In this document: piece after piece, positions 51,012-59,626 of the stretch
Position numbering within the stretch: the stretch's first letter is position 1
How the letters are laid out: each line of letters starts with the position of its first letter
DNA from: Sphingomonadaceae bacterium
GTDB taxonomy: Bacteria > Pseudomonadota > Alphaproteobacteria > Sphingomonadales > Sphingomonadaceae
Assembly (NCBI GenBank): GCA_027533105.1
Contig: JAPZTW010000009.1
Coordinates: 1-64,000 of the forward strand
Reading direction: 5' to 3'
DNA: 64,000 nucleotides
The notes under the pieces: generated by a model
Told to the model about the DNA's origin: nothing
The model's input: only the letters and a program-made list of their open reading frames with translations
Database searches by the model: none
Program-made: the position numbers and the translations under genes

Positions 51012-51773
51012 ATGACTGCTGCCACCACCCGCTCCGCTTACCGTTTTGCCCTTGCTACGGCCTGTGCCCTGGCCCTCGCCGCCTGCGGCGGCAAGGAAGA
51101 AGGCACGGCGGCAACCGCACCCAGCGGCGAACCGATCGCCGCGATCCCCGCACCGGCCGGCCAGAACTGGGCCGATACCTATTCGGTTACCCCCGAGGGT
51201 GGCTATCTGATGGGCAATCCCAATGCGCCGATCAAGCTGGTGGAATTCGCCGCGCTGTCCTGCTCGCACTGTGCCGATTTCTCCGAACAGAGCGCCACCG
51301 AAATGCGCGAGAAGTTCGTTTCCACTGGCCGGGTCAGCCTCGAAGTGCGCTTCTTCATGCTGAATGCGCTGGACGTGCCGGCGACCCTGCTGGCTACCTG
51401 CAGCGCGCCGGAGGCAACCCTGCCGCTCGCCAAGCAGTTCTGGGCCTGGCAGAAGGAGATGTTCACCAACCTCCAGGGCAACGAGGCCGCGCTGCAGTCG
51501 GCCAGCCAGCTGCCGCCCGAACAGCGCTTTGGCGTGATTGCCAAGGCCGGCGGGATGGACACCTTCTTCGCCTCGCGCGGGGTCGCGGCTGACCAGGGCA
51601 GCGCCTGCCTTGCCAACACCGCCAAGGCCACCCAGCTGGTCGAGGCCACCACCAAGGCCGGTGAGCAGTACAACATCACCGGCACCCCCACCTTCCTGCT
51701 CAACGGCGCCAAGCTCGACGTGAATACCTGGGAGGCGGTGAAGGTCGCGCTCGAAAAGGCCGGGGCCCGCTAG
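51012..51773 (+). CDS. DsbA-like lipoprotein, paralogue 3
   Basis: 253 aa. The signal ends in a lipobox (LALAAC, C25), so the protein is membrane anchored, with a linker of about 30 residues. The active site is CSHC (84-87) in VEFAALSCSHCADF, the cis-Pro region TGTPTFLLNGAKL. It is the third member of the tandem DsbA-like series and ends 36 bp before smc. The 101-bp gap upstream of it contains no gene. Confidence 0.93.
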   Translation: MTAATTRSAYRFALATACALALAACGGKEEGTAATAPSGEPIAAIPAPAGQNWADTYSVTPEGGYLMGNPNAPIKLVEFAALSCSHCADFSEQSATEMREKFVSTGRVSLEVRFFMLNALDVPATLLATCSAPEATLPLAKQFWAWQKEMFTNLQGNEAALQSASQLPPEQRFGVIAKAGGMDTFFASRGVAADQGSACLANTAKATQLVEATTKAGEQYNITGTPTFLLNGAKLDVNTWEAVKVALEKAGAR

Positions 51774-51809
51774 GCCCCGCCAAGACAGGAGGGGGGACCG
51801 GCCAGCACC

Positions 51810-54800
51810 ATGCGGATCAAGCGGCTCAAACTGTCGGGCTTCAAGAGCTTCGTCGAGCCGGCCGAGCTGCATATCGAGCCGGGGCTGACCGGCGTGGTCG
51901 GCCCCAACGGCTGCGGCAAGTCCAACCTGCTTGAAGCGATCCGCTGGGTCATGGGCGAAAGCTCGCCCAAGTCGATGCGCGGTGGCGGCATGGAGGACGT
52001 GATCTTCGCCGGTACGGCGCAGCGCCCGCCGCGCGACTTCGCTGAAGTGGTGCTGCTGGCCGATGGCGGCGACAACGACTCCGATCTGGAAGTCGTCCGC
52101 CGGATCGAGCGTGGGGCCGGCAGCGCATATCGCGTCAACGGGCGCGATGTGCGAGCGAAGGACGTGGCGCTGGTCTTTGCCGATGCGGCGACCGGCGCCC
52201 ACTCCCCGGCGCTCGTCAGCCAGGGCAAGATCGCGGCGGTCATCGCCGCCAAGCCCGCCGAACGCCGGATGATGCTGGAAGAGGCGGCCGGGATCGCGGG
52301 GCTGCACGTGCGCCGCAAGGACGCCGAGCAGAAGCTGCGCGCGACCGAGGCGAACCTCGCGCGGCTGGAAGACCTGATGGGCCAGCTGGATAGCCAGATC
52401 GGCTCGCTGCGCCGCCAGGCCCGCGCCGCCGAACGCTACAAGGCCCTGTCCGACAGGATCCGGCTGGCCGAAGCGCGGCTGGTCTTTGCCCGCTGGCGCG
52501 ATGCCGCCGCGGCCGCCGATGCGGCCCGGGCCGAAGCCCAGGGCGCGGAAGCGCGGGTCAGCGCCGCGCAGGCTGCCATGGCCGAGGCACAGAAGGCCCT
52601 GCACCAGGCCGCCTCGGCGCTGGCCGAAGCCCGCGATGAACTGGCCGACCGGCGCGACGATGCCAGCGCTCACGGCCATCGCATGGCTTCGCTTACCAGC
52701 CAGCTTGAAGCTGCCGAGGACCGGCTCAAGGACCTCGACCGGCAGGCCGCCCGGCTTGAGGCTGACAAGGGCGATGCCGACCGGCTGACCCGCGATGCGG
52801 CCGAAGCGCTCGCCAAGCTGGAGCGCGAGCTGGCCGAAGGCGAGGAACGGCTGGCGGCGGATGAGAAGCGCCGCCCCGTGATCGCCGCCGCGCTCGACGA
52901 TGCCGACCGCAACCTGCGCCAGGCCGAACTGGCGCTGGCCAAGGCCACCGCTGACCAGGCCGGGGTCGAGGCCGAATGGCGCGTGGCCGAAGCGGAACTC
53001 GCCGCCGCCCGCCAGCGGCTCGACCGGCTCGATGCCGAAGCCCGTCGGCAGGAGGACCTCAAGGCCGCGCTCGCCCGCGAAGGCGATCCCCTGGCCGCAC
53101 TGGCAGAGGCCGAAGCGGCGCGCGAGGCAGCGGCCGAGCGGCTGGCTGCCGCGCGCGAGGCGCTGGCCGGGCAGCAAGCGCGCAAGGCCGACCTGCAAAC
53201 CGCGCGCGATGCAGCCGGCTCAACGCTTGCCTCGGCCAGGGCCGAACTCGCCGGGGTGGAGCGCGAATGGCAGGCGCTGGTGCGCGACCGCGATGCGCGG
53301 GCGAAGCAGGCCAGCGGCAAGCACGGCCTGCCGGTCGCGCTCGACCGGGTGCGGGCCGCACCGGGCTATGAACGGGCGCTCGCCGCGGTGCTTGGACGCG
53401 ATGCCAAGGCCCCGCTGGGCGCGGCTCCGGCGGGCGAGGATGGCCGGTTCTGGACCGGCGCTGCCGCGCCCTCTCCGGTGGCTGAAAGCCTCACCACCCA
53501 TGTCAGCCAGTGCCCCGACGAACTGAAGGCCCGCCTAGCGCTGGTCCACGTGGCCGAGGCCGACGATGGCCGCGCGCTGGGTCCGGGCGAATGGCTGGTC
53601 ACCCGCGCTGGCCGGATCCGGCGCTGGGATGGCTTTGTTTCCCAGGGCGAAGGGGCCGCCGAAGCCGCGCGGCTGGAGGCGGAGAACCGCCTGTCCGCGC
53701 TCGAAGCGGAACTGCCCGGCAAGCGCGCCCTGGTCGAACAGGCCGAGGCGGCGGCTGCTGCGGTCCAGGTTGAACTGTCCGAATTGCAGGTGACGGTCAT
53801 TGCCTCGGAACGCGCCGTGGCCGAGGCATCGGAAGCCGAGCGCAGCGCCTTGCGCGCCGTGGACCAGGCCGAGGCCGCCAAGGCCCGGCTCGAAGCCCGC
53901 CGCGCCGAACTGGCCGCAGCCGCGACTGACCTCGCCGACCAGCGCGGGACCGCCGAGGCCGAGCGCGCTGCTGCCGAGGCGCGCCGCGATGCCCTGCCCG
54001 ATCCCGCCACCGGCCGGGCCCAGCTGGCCGCAGCCCAGGCGCGTCACGATGCCGCGCGGCAAGGGCTGCAATCGGCCACGGCCGGCCTGGCCGCGCATGA
54101 CCAGGGCCTCGCCGTCGCGCGCGAACGCTGCAACGCCCAGCGCGCCGACATCAAGGGCTGGCAGGCCCGCGCCGGGGACGCCGCCAGCCGCCTCGCCGAG
54201 ATGAGCCGCCGCGCCGACGAGATCGCCGAGGAGCGCGCCGTCATCGCCGCCAAGCCCGCCAGCCTGATGCGCGAGATCGAAGCCGGCGACGAGGTGCGCG
54301 CCCGCCTGACCGCCGAACTTGCCGCCGCCGAGGCCAAGGTCAGCGAACTCGGCGACGCTGCCCGCGCGATCGAGGCTCGCTTTGCCGAAGCCAACGAAGC
54401 GCTCGCTTCTGCCCGCGAAGCCCGCGCCGGGGCCGTCGCCCGGGCGGAGAACGAGGAAGCCCGCCGGGCCGAGATGGCCGGGATCTCGGGCGAACGGTTC
54501 CAGTGCCCCCCGCCGCTGCTGCCCGAACGCTTCGCCTTCGCTTCCGCCGAAGTCGGCCCCTCCGGCCAGGAGAGCGCCGAACACGACAAGCTGGTGGCCG
54601 ATCGCGAGCGGCTTGGCCCGGTCAACCTGGTCGCGGCCGAGGAGCTGGCCGAGGTCGAGGGTCGCCATGCCTCGAGCCTGGCCGAACAGGCCGAACTCAC
54701 CGAAGCGGTCAACCGCCTGCGCGGCTCGATCGGCAATCTCAACCGCGAAGGCCGCGAACGGCTGCGCGCGGCCTTCGAAGCGGTCAACGAGCACTTCCAG

Positions 54801-55238
54801 CGACTGTTCACCAAGCTGTTCGAGGGCGGCCAGGCCCACCTCGCGCTGGTTGACAGCGATGATCCGCTCGAGGCCGGGCTCGAGATCTATGCCCAGCCGC
54901 CGGGCAAGCGCCTCACCTCGCTGACCCTGCTCTCGGGCGGCGAACAGGCGCTGACCGCTGTCGCCCTGATCTTTGCCCTGTTCCTTACCAACCCGGCGCC
55001 GATCTGCGTGCTCGACGAAGTCGACGCGCCGCTGGACGATGCCAATATCGAACGCTTCTGCGACCTGCTCGACGCGATGGTCGCCGAAACGGACACCCGC
55101 TATCTGATCGTCACCCACAACGCCGTGACGATGAGCCGCATGCACCGCCTGTTCGGCGTCACCATGGTCGAACGCGGCGTCTCGCGCCTGGTCAGCGTTG
55201 ACCTTGAAGGCGCGGAAGAGCTGCTGGCGGCAGAGTGA
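51810..55238 (+). CDS. smc: chromosome segregation ATPase SMC
   Basis: 1142 aa. Walker A is GPNGCGKSN (31-39) after MRIKRLKLSGFKSFV; signature LSGGEQALTAVAL and Walker B CVLDEVDAPLDD lie near the C-terminus. Between them run two coiled-coil arms (about 160-490 and 620-960) rich in Ala/Glu/Arg and a hinge at about 505-600, somewhat shortened. SMC with ScpAB forms condensin; scpA and scpB are elsewhere. The start was set at the ATG of MRIKRLKL. Confidence 0.97.
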   Translation: MRIKRLKLSGFKSFVEPAELHIEPGLTGVVGPNGCGKSNLLEAIRWVMGESSPKSMRGGGMEDVIFAGTAQRPPRDFAEVVLLADGGDNDSDLEVVRRIERGAGSAYRVNGRDVRAKDVALVFADAATGAHSPALVSQGKIAAVIAAKPAERRMMLEEAAGIAGLHVRRKDAEQKLRATEANLARLEDLMGQLDSQIGSLRRQARAAERYKALSDRIRLAEARLVFARWRDAAAAADAARAEAQGAEARVSAAQAAMAEAQKALHQAASALAEARDELADRRDDASAHGHRMASLTSQLEAAEDRLKDLDRQAARLEADKGDADRLTRDAAEALAKLERELAEGEERLAADEKRRPVIAAALDDADRNLRQAELALAKATADQAGVEAEWRVAEAELAAARQRLDRLDAEARRQEDLKAALAREGDPLAALAEAEAAREAAAERLAAAREALAGQQARKADLQTARDAAGSTLASARAELAGVEREWQALVRDRDARAKQASGKHGLPVALDRVRAAPGYERALAAVLGRDAKAPLGAAPAGEDGRFWTGAAAPSPVAESLTTHVSQCPDELKARLALVHVAEADDGRALGPGEWLVTRAGRIRRWDGFVSQGEGAAEAARLEAENRLSALEAELPGKRALVEQAEAAAAAVQVELSELQVTVIASERAVAEASEAERSALRAVDQAEAAKARLEARRAELAAAATDLADQRGTAEAERAAAEARRDALPDPATGRAQLAAAQARHDAARQGLQSATAGLAAHDQGLAVARERCNAQRADIKGWQARAGDAASRLAEMSRRADEIAEERAVIAAKPASLMREIEAGDEVRARLTAELAAAEAKVSELGDAARAIEARFAEANEALASAREARAGAVARAENEEARRAEMAGISGERFQCPPPLLPERFAFASAEVGPSGQESAEHDKLVADRERLGPVNLVAAEELAEVEGRHASSLAEQAELTEAVNRLRGSIGNLNREGRERLRAAFEAVNEHFQRLFTKLFEGGQAHLALVDSDDPLEAGLEIYAQPPGKRLTSLTLLSGGEQALTAVALIFALFLTNPAPICVLDEVDAPLDDANIERFCDLLDAMVAETDTRYLIVTHNAVTMSRMHRLFGVTMVERGVSRLVSVDLEGAEELLAAE

Positions 55239-55248
55239 ACCGGGACCG

Positions 55249-55470
55249 CTAGCGGTTGGCCTTCAGCCTGGCAGCGCCCCCTGCAAGGATCGCCGCCGAT
55301 GCGGCGGCTGCGTCGCGATAGGCTTCCTGATACTCGGCGCTCCAATAGCGCAGCTCGGCGAGCCCGATCCGCTCGCCAGTCACAGCGCAGAGGACATAAC
55401 TGCCGCGACTGACCACATCGAAATGCGGCGTTTCATAATGCAGGATGGCAAGTCCACCGGGGCTTAGCAT
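55249..55470 (-). CDS. DUF2093 family protein
   Basis: 73 aa. The family words VVSRGSYVLCAVTGERIGLAELRYWS (two parts, 19-44) and EYQEAYRDA are clear; DUF2093 is a small alphaproteobacterial family of unknown function, often ending the transcript here as a separate unit. Starts with MLSPGGLAILHYET. It is convergent with smc over 10 bp. No metal-binding pattern beyond a single cysteine is seen. Confidence 0.88.
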   Translation of the reverse strand: MLSPGGLAILHYETPHFDVVSRGSYVLCAVTGERIGLAELRYWSAEYQEAYRDAAAASAAILAGGAARLKANR

Positions 55471-55497
55471 GATCCTGTCCTGACGCCTTTGCCGCGA

Positions 55498-55938
55498 TCA
55501 ATCCAGCACAAACCGCGGCCCAGTCCCCGCCGCGCCCGCCCGGTCGTCGCGGTTGTAGAGGCGGCAGCGCTCGAGGCTGAGGCAGCCGCAGCCGATGCAT
55601 TCGTCGAGCTTGGTGCGGGTCAGAGTCAGCAGGCGGATCTTCTCGTCGATCGCGCTGCGCATCGACCGGCTGATCCGCTGCCAGTCCGACAGCGAGGGCG
55701 TGCGCCCCTGCGGCAGCTTGGACAGTTCCGCCTCGATCTCGGCCAGACCCAGGCCCAGCTTCTGCGCGATCAGGATGAACGACAGGCGGCGAATATCGCT
55801 GCGCAGGAAGCGGCGCTGGTTACCCAGGGTGCGGAAGGCCTGGATCAGGCCCTTGTCCTCGTAGAAGCGGATCGCCGAAACCGCGAGGCCGGTGCGCCGC
55901 GCCAGTTCGCCGATGGGCAAGAGGTCATTCTTGTTCAT
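55498..55938 (-). CDS. soxR: redox-sensing MerR-family regulator SoxR
   Basis: 146 aa from the ATG at 55938 (MNKNDLLPIGELARRTGLAV). MerR HTH at the N-terminus, dimerisation helix, then the 2Fe-2S cluster ligands C114, C117, C119 and C125 (CIGCGCLSLERC), the exact SoxR spacing. It is oxidised by redox-cycling drugs and then activates its target promoter. A SoxR-type palindrome lies 29 bp upstream of its start, shared with the divergent VOC gene. Confidence 0.96.
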   Translation of the reverse strand: MNKNDLLPIGELARRTGLAVSAIRFYEDKGLIQAFRTLGNQRRFLRSDIRRLSFILIAQKLGLGLAEIEAELSKLPQGRTPSLSDWQRISRSMRSAIDEKIRLLTLTRTKLDECIGCGCLSLERCRLYNRDDRAGAAGTGPRFVLD

Positions 55939-55967
55939 TCGCACCCCCAAATGGCCGAATTCGCTTG

Positions 55968-55987
55968 ACCTCAAGTTAGCTTGAGGT
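55968..55987. promoter_or_regulatory. SoxR operator (divergent soxR / VOC promoter)
   Basis: ACCTCAAGTTAGCTTGAGGT is a near-perfect 20-bp palindrome (8-bp arms, centre TTAG) identical in its core to the enterobacterial SoxR box CCTCAAG-N4-CTTGAGG. TTGACC (55965-55970) overlaps its left half as a -35-like element for rightward transcription. It is the only such site I saw in the window. Confidence 0.9.
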
Positions 55988-56048
55988 TGCATCAGGGTAA
56001 AGCGCCTTTTTCGGATTGCGCGATAACCCTATGAAAGAAAGCAGAATC

Positions 56049-56423
56049 ATGCCCAATGGATTTCTTGAACATGCCAACATCACCGTCAGCGATCCCGAAC
56101 GCTCTGCCGCACTGCTGCAGCGCCTGTGCGGCTGGCACGAGCGCTGGCGCGGCCCGGGATTGAACAATGGCTGGACGATTCATGTCGGCAACGACCGCGA
56201 TTACCTCGCCGTCTACACCACCGGAGGACCTGTAGGACAGCACTTCGCCAAGGGGGCTCCGCTCAACCACATCGGGCTGGTGGTCGATGATTTGGTCGAT
56301 GCTGAACGGGTGGTCGTCGAAGCGGGGTTGGTGCCGTTCAACCACGCCGACTACGCGCCCGGCCGACGGTTTTACTTCTTCGACTGGGACGGCATTGAAT
56401 TTGAGGTAGTGAGTTATGACTGA
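56049..56423 (+). CDS. VOC-family (glyoxalase/dioxygenase fold) protein, SoxR-controlled candidate
   Basis: 124 aa from the ATG at 56049 (MPNGFLEHANITV); ATG at 56031 would add six residues. The VOC pattern is visible: H8 in LEHANITVSD, H in LNHIGLVVDD and E near the C-terminal WDGIEFEVVSYD, the usual metal ligands. It overlaps the arylamine N-acetyltransferase gene by eight bases. Its position behind the SoxR operator suggests a detoxification or antibiotic-resistance (bleomycin/fosfomycin-like) function; the substrate is unknown. Confidence 0.88.
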   Translation: MPNGFLEHANITVSDPERSAALLQRLCGWHERWRGPGLNNGWTIHVGNDRDYLAVYTTGGPVGQHFAKGAPLNHIGLVVDDLVDAERVVVEAGLVPFNHADYAPGRRFYFFDWDGIEFEVVSYD

Positions 56424-57261
56424 GTTATCTTCCCTTTCGAACGGCGAGCTGCAGGCCTACCTGCAACGCATCGGCCATGCCGGCGAACTGCGCGCGGACC
56501 TGGCCACGCTGACCGCGCTGCACCGGGCGCACCAGGCGGCGATCACCTTCGAGAACCTGGACGTGCAGCTGGGCAATCCGCCCTCGATGGATCCGGATGC
56601 GATCTTCGCCAAGCTCGTCCGCGCCGGCCGGGGTGGCTGGTGCTATGAACAGAACGGCCTGTTCGGTCGCGTGCTGGCCACGCTGGGCTTTGCCGTGACC
56701 CGGCTGAGCGGCGGCGTGATGCGCGAGGTGCGCGGCGACGAGGTGCTGGGTTCGCATCTCTGCCTCAAGGTCATGCTCGATCGCGAGTACCTGGTCGACG
56801 TCGGCTTTGCCGGGCTGATCGGCGCCCCCCTGCCGCTGACGACCGGTCGGCACGACATGGCGCCGATCACGGTGGACCTGGCCCCGATTGCCGATGACTT
56901 CTGGCGCCTGACGGTCGAGCTGGGCGATTCCCCGCTGAGCTATGACTTCCGCAACGAGCCGGCTGACGAGGCGCTCCTGCAAGCCCTGTGCGACTTCCAG
57001 GGCCGTGATCCGGAATCGCTGTTCGTCCAGAACCTGGTGATCCAGCGGCGGCTCGACGACGTCCACCTGATGCTGCGCGGCAAGGTGTTCACCCGCACCG
57101 ACCGCGAGGGCGGCAAGGTCCGCGAACTGCGCTCGGCCGCCGAACTGGTTGAGGTGCTGCGCGATGCCTTCGCTCTCGATCTGCCCGAGGCCGGCAGCCT
57201 GTGGCAGGCGGTCTGCGACCGTCACGAGGCGCTGTTCGGGGTGCCCGAACCGGTCAACTGA
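56416..57261 (+). CDS. nat: arylamine N-acetyltransferase
   Basis: 281 aa. The NAT catalytic triad is C76 (RGGWCYEQN), H114 (LGSHLCLKV) and D128 (EYLVDVGF); spacing 38 and 14 matches the family. The N-terminal helical bundle and C-terminal lid are complete. It acetylates arylamines and hydrazines with acetyl-CoA. It shares a transcript with the VOC gene under the SoxR box, so it should be induced by redox-active xenobiotics; that regulation is inferred. Confidence 0.95.
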   Translation: MTELSSLSNGELQAYLQRIGHAGELRADLATLTALHRAHQAAITFENLDVQLGNPPSMDPDAIFAKLVRAGRGGWCYEQNGLFGRVLATLGFAVTRLSGGVMREVRGDEVLGSHLCLKVMLDREYLVDVGFAGLIGAPLPLTTGRHDMAPITVDLAPIADDFWRLTVELGDSPLSYDFRNEPADEALLQALCDFQGRDPESLFVQNLVIQRRLDDVHLMLRGKVFTRTDREGGKVRELRSAAELVEVLRDAFALDLPEAGSLWQAVCDRHEALFGVPEPVN

Positions 57262-57898
57262 ACAGACCGGGGCTGGCGGCGGGCGGCTTGCGGCTGCCGC
57301 TGCCGGCCGCCCAGGGCTGAGCGGTCCGCTCGACACTGATCGCGTCTTCCCAGGTCTGACAGAGTGCCAGAGACTCGTCCGGGCTGCCTTCCAGCCAATA
57401 CCGCTGGGCGGCATGGCTGAGGATCAGCGGCATCCGGTCATGCACCTCGGCCATCTGCGGGTGCCCGTCGACCATGACCAGTGTGTAGACATCGCCCCAT
57501 TCGGCGCTGGGCCGCCACAGCCCGGCCACGGCGAAAACCTCCTGATCGGGCAGGCCATACCAGGTGCGGGTCATCCGCCCCTTCTCACCCTCGGCCTCAG
57601 CCCATTGGCTGACGGGGACAAGGCAGCGGCGATGGACGAAGCTGTCGCGCCAGAAGCCGGTCAGCAGCTTGTCCTCGCGCGCGTTGGTAACGGGCTTGGG
57701 CTTCAACTTCTGGCCCTGCCTGCCGGTCAGGACCAGCGGAAAGCCCCAGTGCATCACCCGCGCCCGCCCCTGCGCGACGACTAGCCCGGGCAGGCCGGGA
57801 TAGACCTCGTGCGCGTAATTGGCGGCAAGTTCGCCCTCCACCTCGAACAGCTTGGCCACTTCCTGCGTGCCCTTGGTCATGCGGTAGAGGTTGCACAT
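57254..57898 (-). CDS. SOS-response-associated peptidase family protein (SRAP/YedK-HMCES)
   Basis: 214 aa. C2 after the initiator Met is the residue that forms the thiazolidine cross-link with abasic sites. Other family residues are visible: N in VTNAREDKL, W-A-E (WAEAEG, about 99-104) and H in VHDRMPLIL (about 153). It protects abasic sites in single-stranded DNA. It is convergent with nat (8-bp overlap). The last 25 residues are a low-complexity tail. Confidence 0.94.
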   Translation of the reverse strand: MCNLYRMTKGTQEVAKLFEVEGELAANYAHEVYPGLPGLVVAQGRARVMHWGFPLVLTGRQGQKLKPKPVTNAREDKLLTGFWRDSFVHRRCLVPVSQWAEAEGEKGRMTRTWYGLPDQEVFAVAGLWRPSAEWGDVYTLVMVDGHPQMAEVHDRMPLILSHAAQRYWLEGSPDESLALCQTWEDAISVERTAQPWAAGSGSRKPPAASPGLFS

Positions 57899-57901
57899 GG
57901 C

Positions 57902-58348
57902 TCAATCGCGCCGCGCGCAGCCCTGTTCGGTACGCGCCCCGATCCGCAGCTTGGCGGTATAAGGATAAACCGTATCGGACATCCCGTCGCTGCATTGCCC
58001 GCTTTCGATTATCAGCACCAGGACCTCCCCATTCAGCCTGGCCGAGAACGAAATGGACTCGCGCCCGGCGGGATTCCTCGCATATCCCGATCCGGCGATC
58101 AGGCGAACGCCCTGTGGCAGTTCAGGGGTTGAATAGACCACTTCGGTTCGGCTGGTCCGGATTGACCAGAACGGCTCGGTCCCCAGCGCGGTCAACGACA
58201 TCAGTTCTGCTGACGGTTTGAACATGGTTGGCGGCGGAGCGGCAGCAGGCGCTGGCGGCGGAGCGGCAACGGGCAAAGTGGCTGGTGGCTCCTTACGGGG
58301 AGCACAAGCGGTCAGCATCAATGCGACAGCGATCGCCAGTTTACGTAT
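57902..58348 (-). CDS. small lipoprotein, COG3650-like
   Basis: The protein has an unmistakable lipobox (RKLAIAVALMLTAC), a Pro/Ala linker and a conserved body: ALGTEPFWSIRT (about 57-68), ARNPAGRESISFSA, SGQCSDGMSDTVYPYTAKL, the words of COG3650/HslJ-like envelope proteins with paired cysteines. No ATG/GTG/TTG precedes the signal in the right place: the in-frame ATGs at 58435-58420 lie inside ubiA and give an odd leader. The coordinate given assumes the ATA at 58348 behind GGTGGG; a longer start is the alternative. Confidence 0.7.
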   Translation of the reverse strand: MRKLAIAVALMLTACAPRKEPPATLPVAAPPPAPAAAPPPTMFKPSAELMSLTALGTEPFWSIRTSRTEVVYSTPELPQGVRLIAGSGYARNPAGRESISFSARLNGEVLVLIIESGQCSDGMSDTVYPYTAKLRIGARTEQGCARRD

Positions 58349-59243
58349 TGCCCACCACCCAGCAGGCGAGCGCGACGAGGAGCCCGGTGGTGCGGTTAGC
58401 GCGGAACCGGGTAAGGGCATTGTCGGCATTGCCATCCTCCAGCGTCAAGATCTGCCAGGCAAGGTGCAGCGCGGCGGGCAGCAGCGCAAGCAGTGCCAGC
58501 CAGTCCGGCCGCAGCAGCCAGAACGCCAGCGCCCAGAGCGCCAGCGCCCCGGTATAGAAGGCCGCCACCCCGGCCTGCACATGGCGACCCAGTGTCAGCG
58601 CGCTCGAACCGATGCCGACCAGCGCATCGTCCTCGCGGTCCTGGCAGGCGTAGATCGTGTCATAACCCACGCACCACAGCACCGCCCCGGCATAAAGCGC
58701 GGCCATGGCCCCGAGGTTCCAGTCGCTCACCGCGATCCAGCCGACCGGGACGCCCCAGGTGAAGACCAGCCCCAGCCAGGCCTGGGGAAAGCCGGTGATC
58801 CGCTTCATGAAGGGATAGGCCGCGACCAGCGCTAGGCTGCCGAGCGCTACCAGCTGCGCCTCCCACCGGAGTTGCAGCAGCACCACCAGGCCAATGAGAC
58901 ACAAGCCAATCAGCCAGGCCCAGGCGGCGCGCTTGCTGACCCGGCCCGCGGCGATCGGGCGGCTGGCGGTGCGCGTCACCTGGCGATCGATGTCGGCATC
59001 GACGATGTCGTTATAGACGCAGCCCGCCCCGCGCATGGCGATCGAGCCGAGCAGGAACCACAGCAGCAAGTCCCACCGCGCCTCGCCGCCCGCCAGCAGC
59101 AGGCCCCAGGCGCAGGGCCAGAACAGCAGCCACCAGCCGATCGGCCGGTCTAACCGGGCGAGCTGGGCATAATCGCGCCACGGCTGCGGCAGGGCAGCGA
59201 CCAGCCCGCGGTGCTCGGTATCGGGAACGATTTCGGCGGTCAT
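58341..59243 (-). CDS. ubiA: 4-hydroxybenzoate octaprenyltransferase
   Basis: 300 aa. About eight membrane helices; the two Asp-rich motifs are NDIVDADIDRQV (about 79-90) and YACQDREDDALVG (about 199-211), which bind Mg-prenyl diphosphate. DRPIGWWLLFWPC is the family N-terminus. It prenylates 4-hydroxybenzoate in ubiquinone synthesis. The start at 59243 is followed by a 383-bp gap to rsmE. Confidence 0.95.
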   Translation of the reverse strand: MTAEIVPDTEHRGLVAALPQPWRDYAQLARLDRPIGWWLLFWPCAWGLLLAGGEARWDLLLWFLLGSIAMRGAGCVYNDIVDADIDRQVTRTASRPIAAGRVSKRAAWAWLIGLCLIGLVVLLQLRWEAQLVALGSLALVAAYPFMKRITGFPQAWLGLVFTWGVPVGWIAVSDWNLGAMAALYAGAVLWCVGYDTIYACQDREDDALVGIGSSALTLGRHVQAGVAAFYTGALALWALAFWLLRPDWLALLALLPAALHLAWQILTLEDGNADNALTRFRANRTTGLLVALACWVVGNT

Positions 59244-59626
59244 GCGGCAGTTCCCGCATCAGTTGTCCCGGCCATGGACCACATGGACCACTGTTCAGGA
59301 CAAAAAAAGATCCGTGGTCCGGCGGCCGACTGGGAACGCATCGAACGGGGCTGCGAGGGCATGGTCATGGCCGCCATCTGTGCCACAAGGCCGCGCGGTA
59401 GGACAGGGGCGGGATCACGCACCTTGCCAGCCACCCCATCAACCTCAACCTCCCACCTCGTCACCCTGAACTTGTTTCAGGGTCCATTTCGCCAATGGCC
59501 TGGTGGTTGGGTGAAATGAGCCAACTGCTCGGTCTGCGTGCGCCGGAAGCCAACGGATGCGAACCGCGAGGGACCCTGAAACAAGTTCAGGGTGACGGAG
59601 CCGGATGCGTGGGTTAGGTGACGCCC
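59244..59626. other. 383-bp intergenic region between ubiA and rsmE
   Basis: No gene is supported here: short frames on both strands have no start signals or recognisable sequence. It holds a GGACCAC...GTGGTCC hairpin (around 59275-59325) with an A7 run (T7 on the minus strand) and the two facing palindromes at 59460-59485 and 59571-59596. The rsmE start is at 59627. A small RNA cannot be excluded. Confidence 0.5.
59460..59596. repeat. facing palindromic repeats, copy 4
   Basis: 59460-59485 and 59571-59596 are exact 26-bp reverse complements (starting GTCACCCTGAACTTGTTTCA and ending TGAAACAAGTTCAGGGTGAC). Each arm is itself a near palindrome (CCCTGAA...TTCAGGG). The 85-bp spacer between holds no ORF. 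They belong to the same broad family as the GTC-CCGGG repeats but with a different core. Confidence 0.8.
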
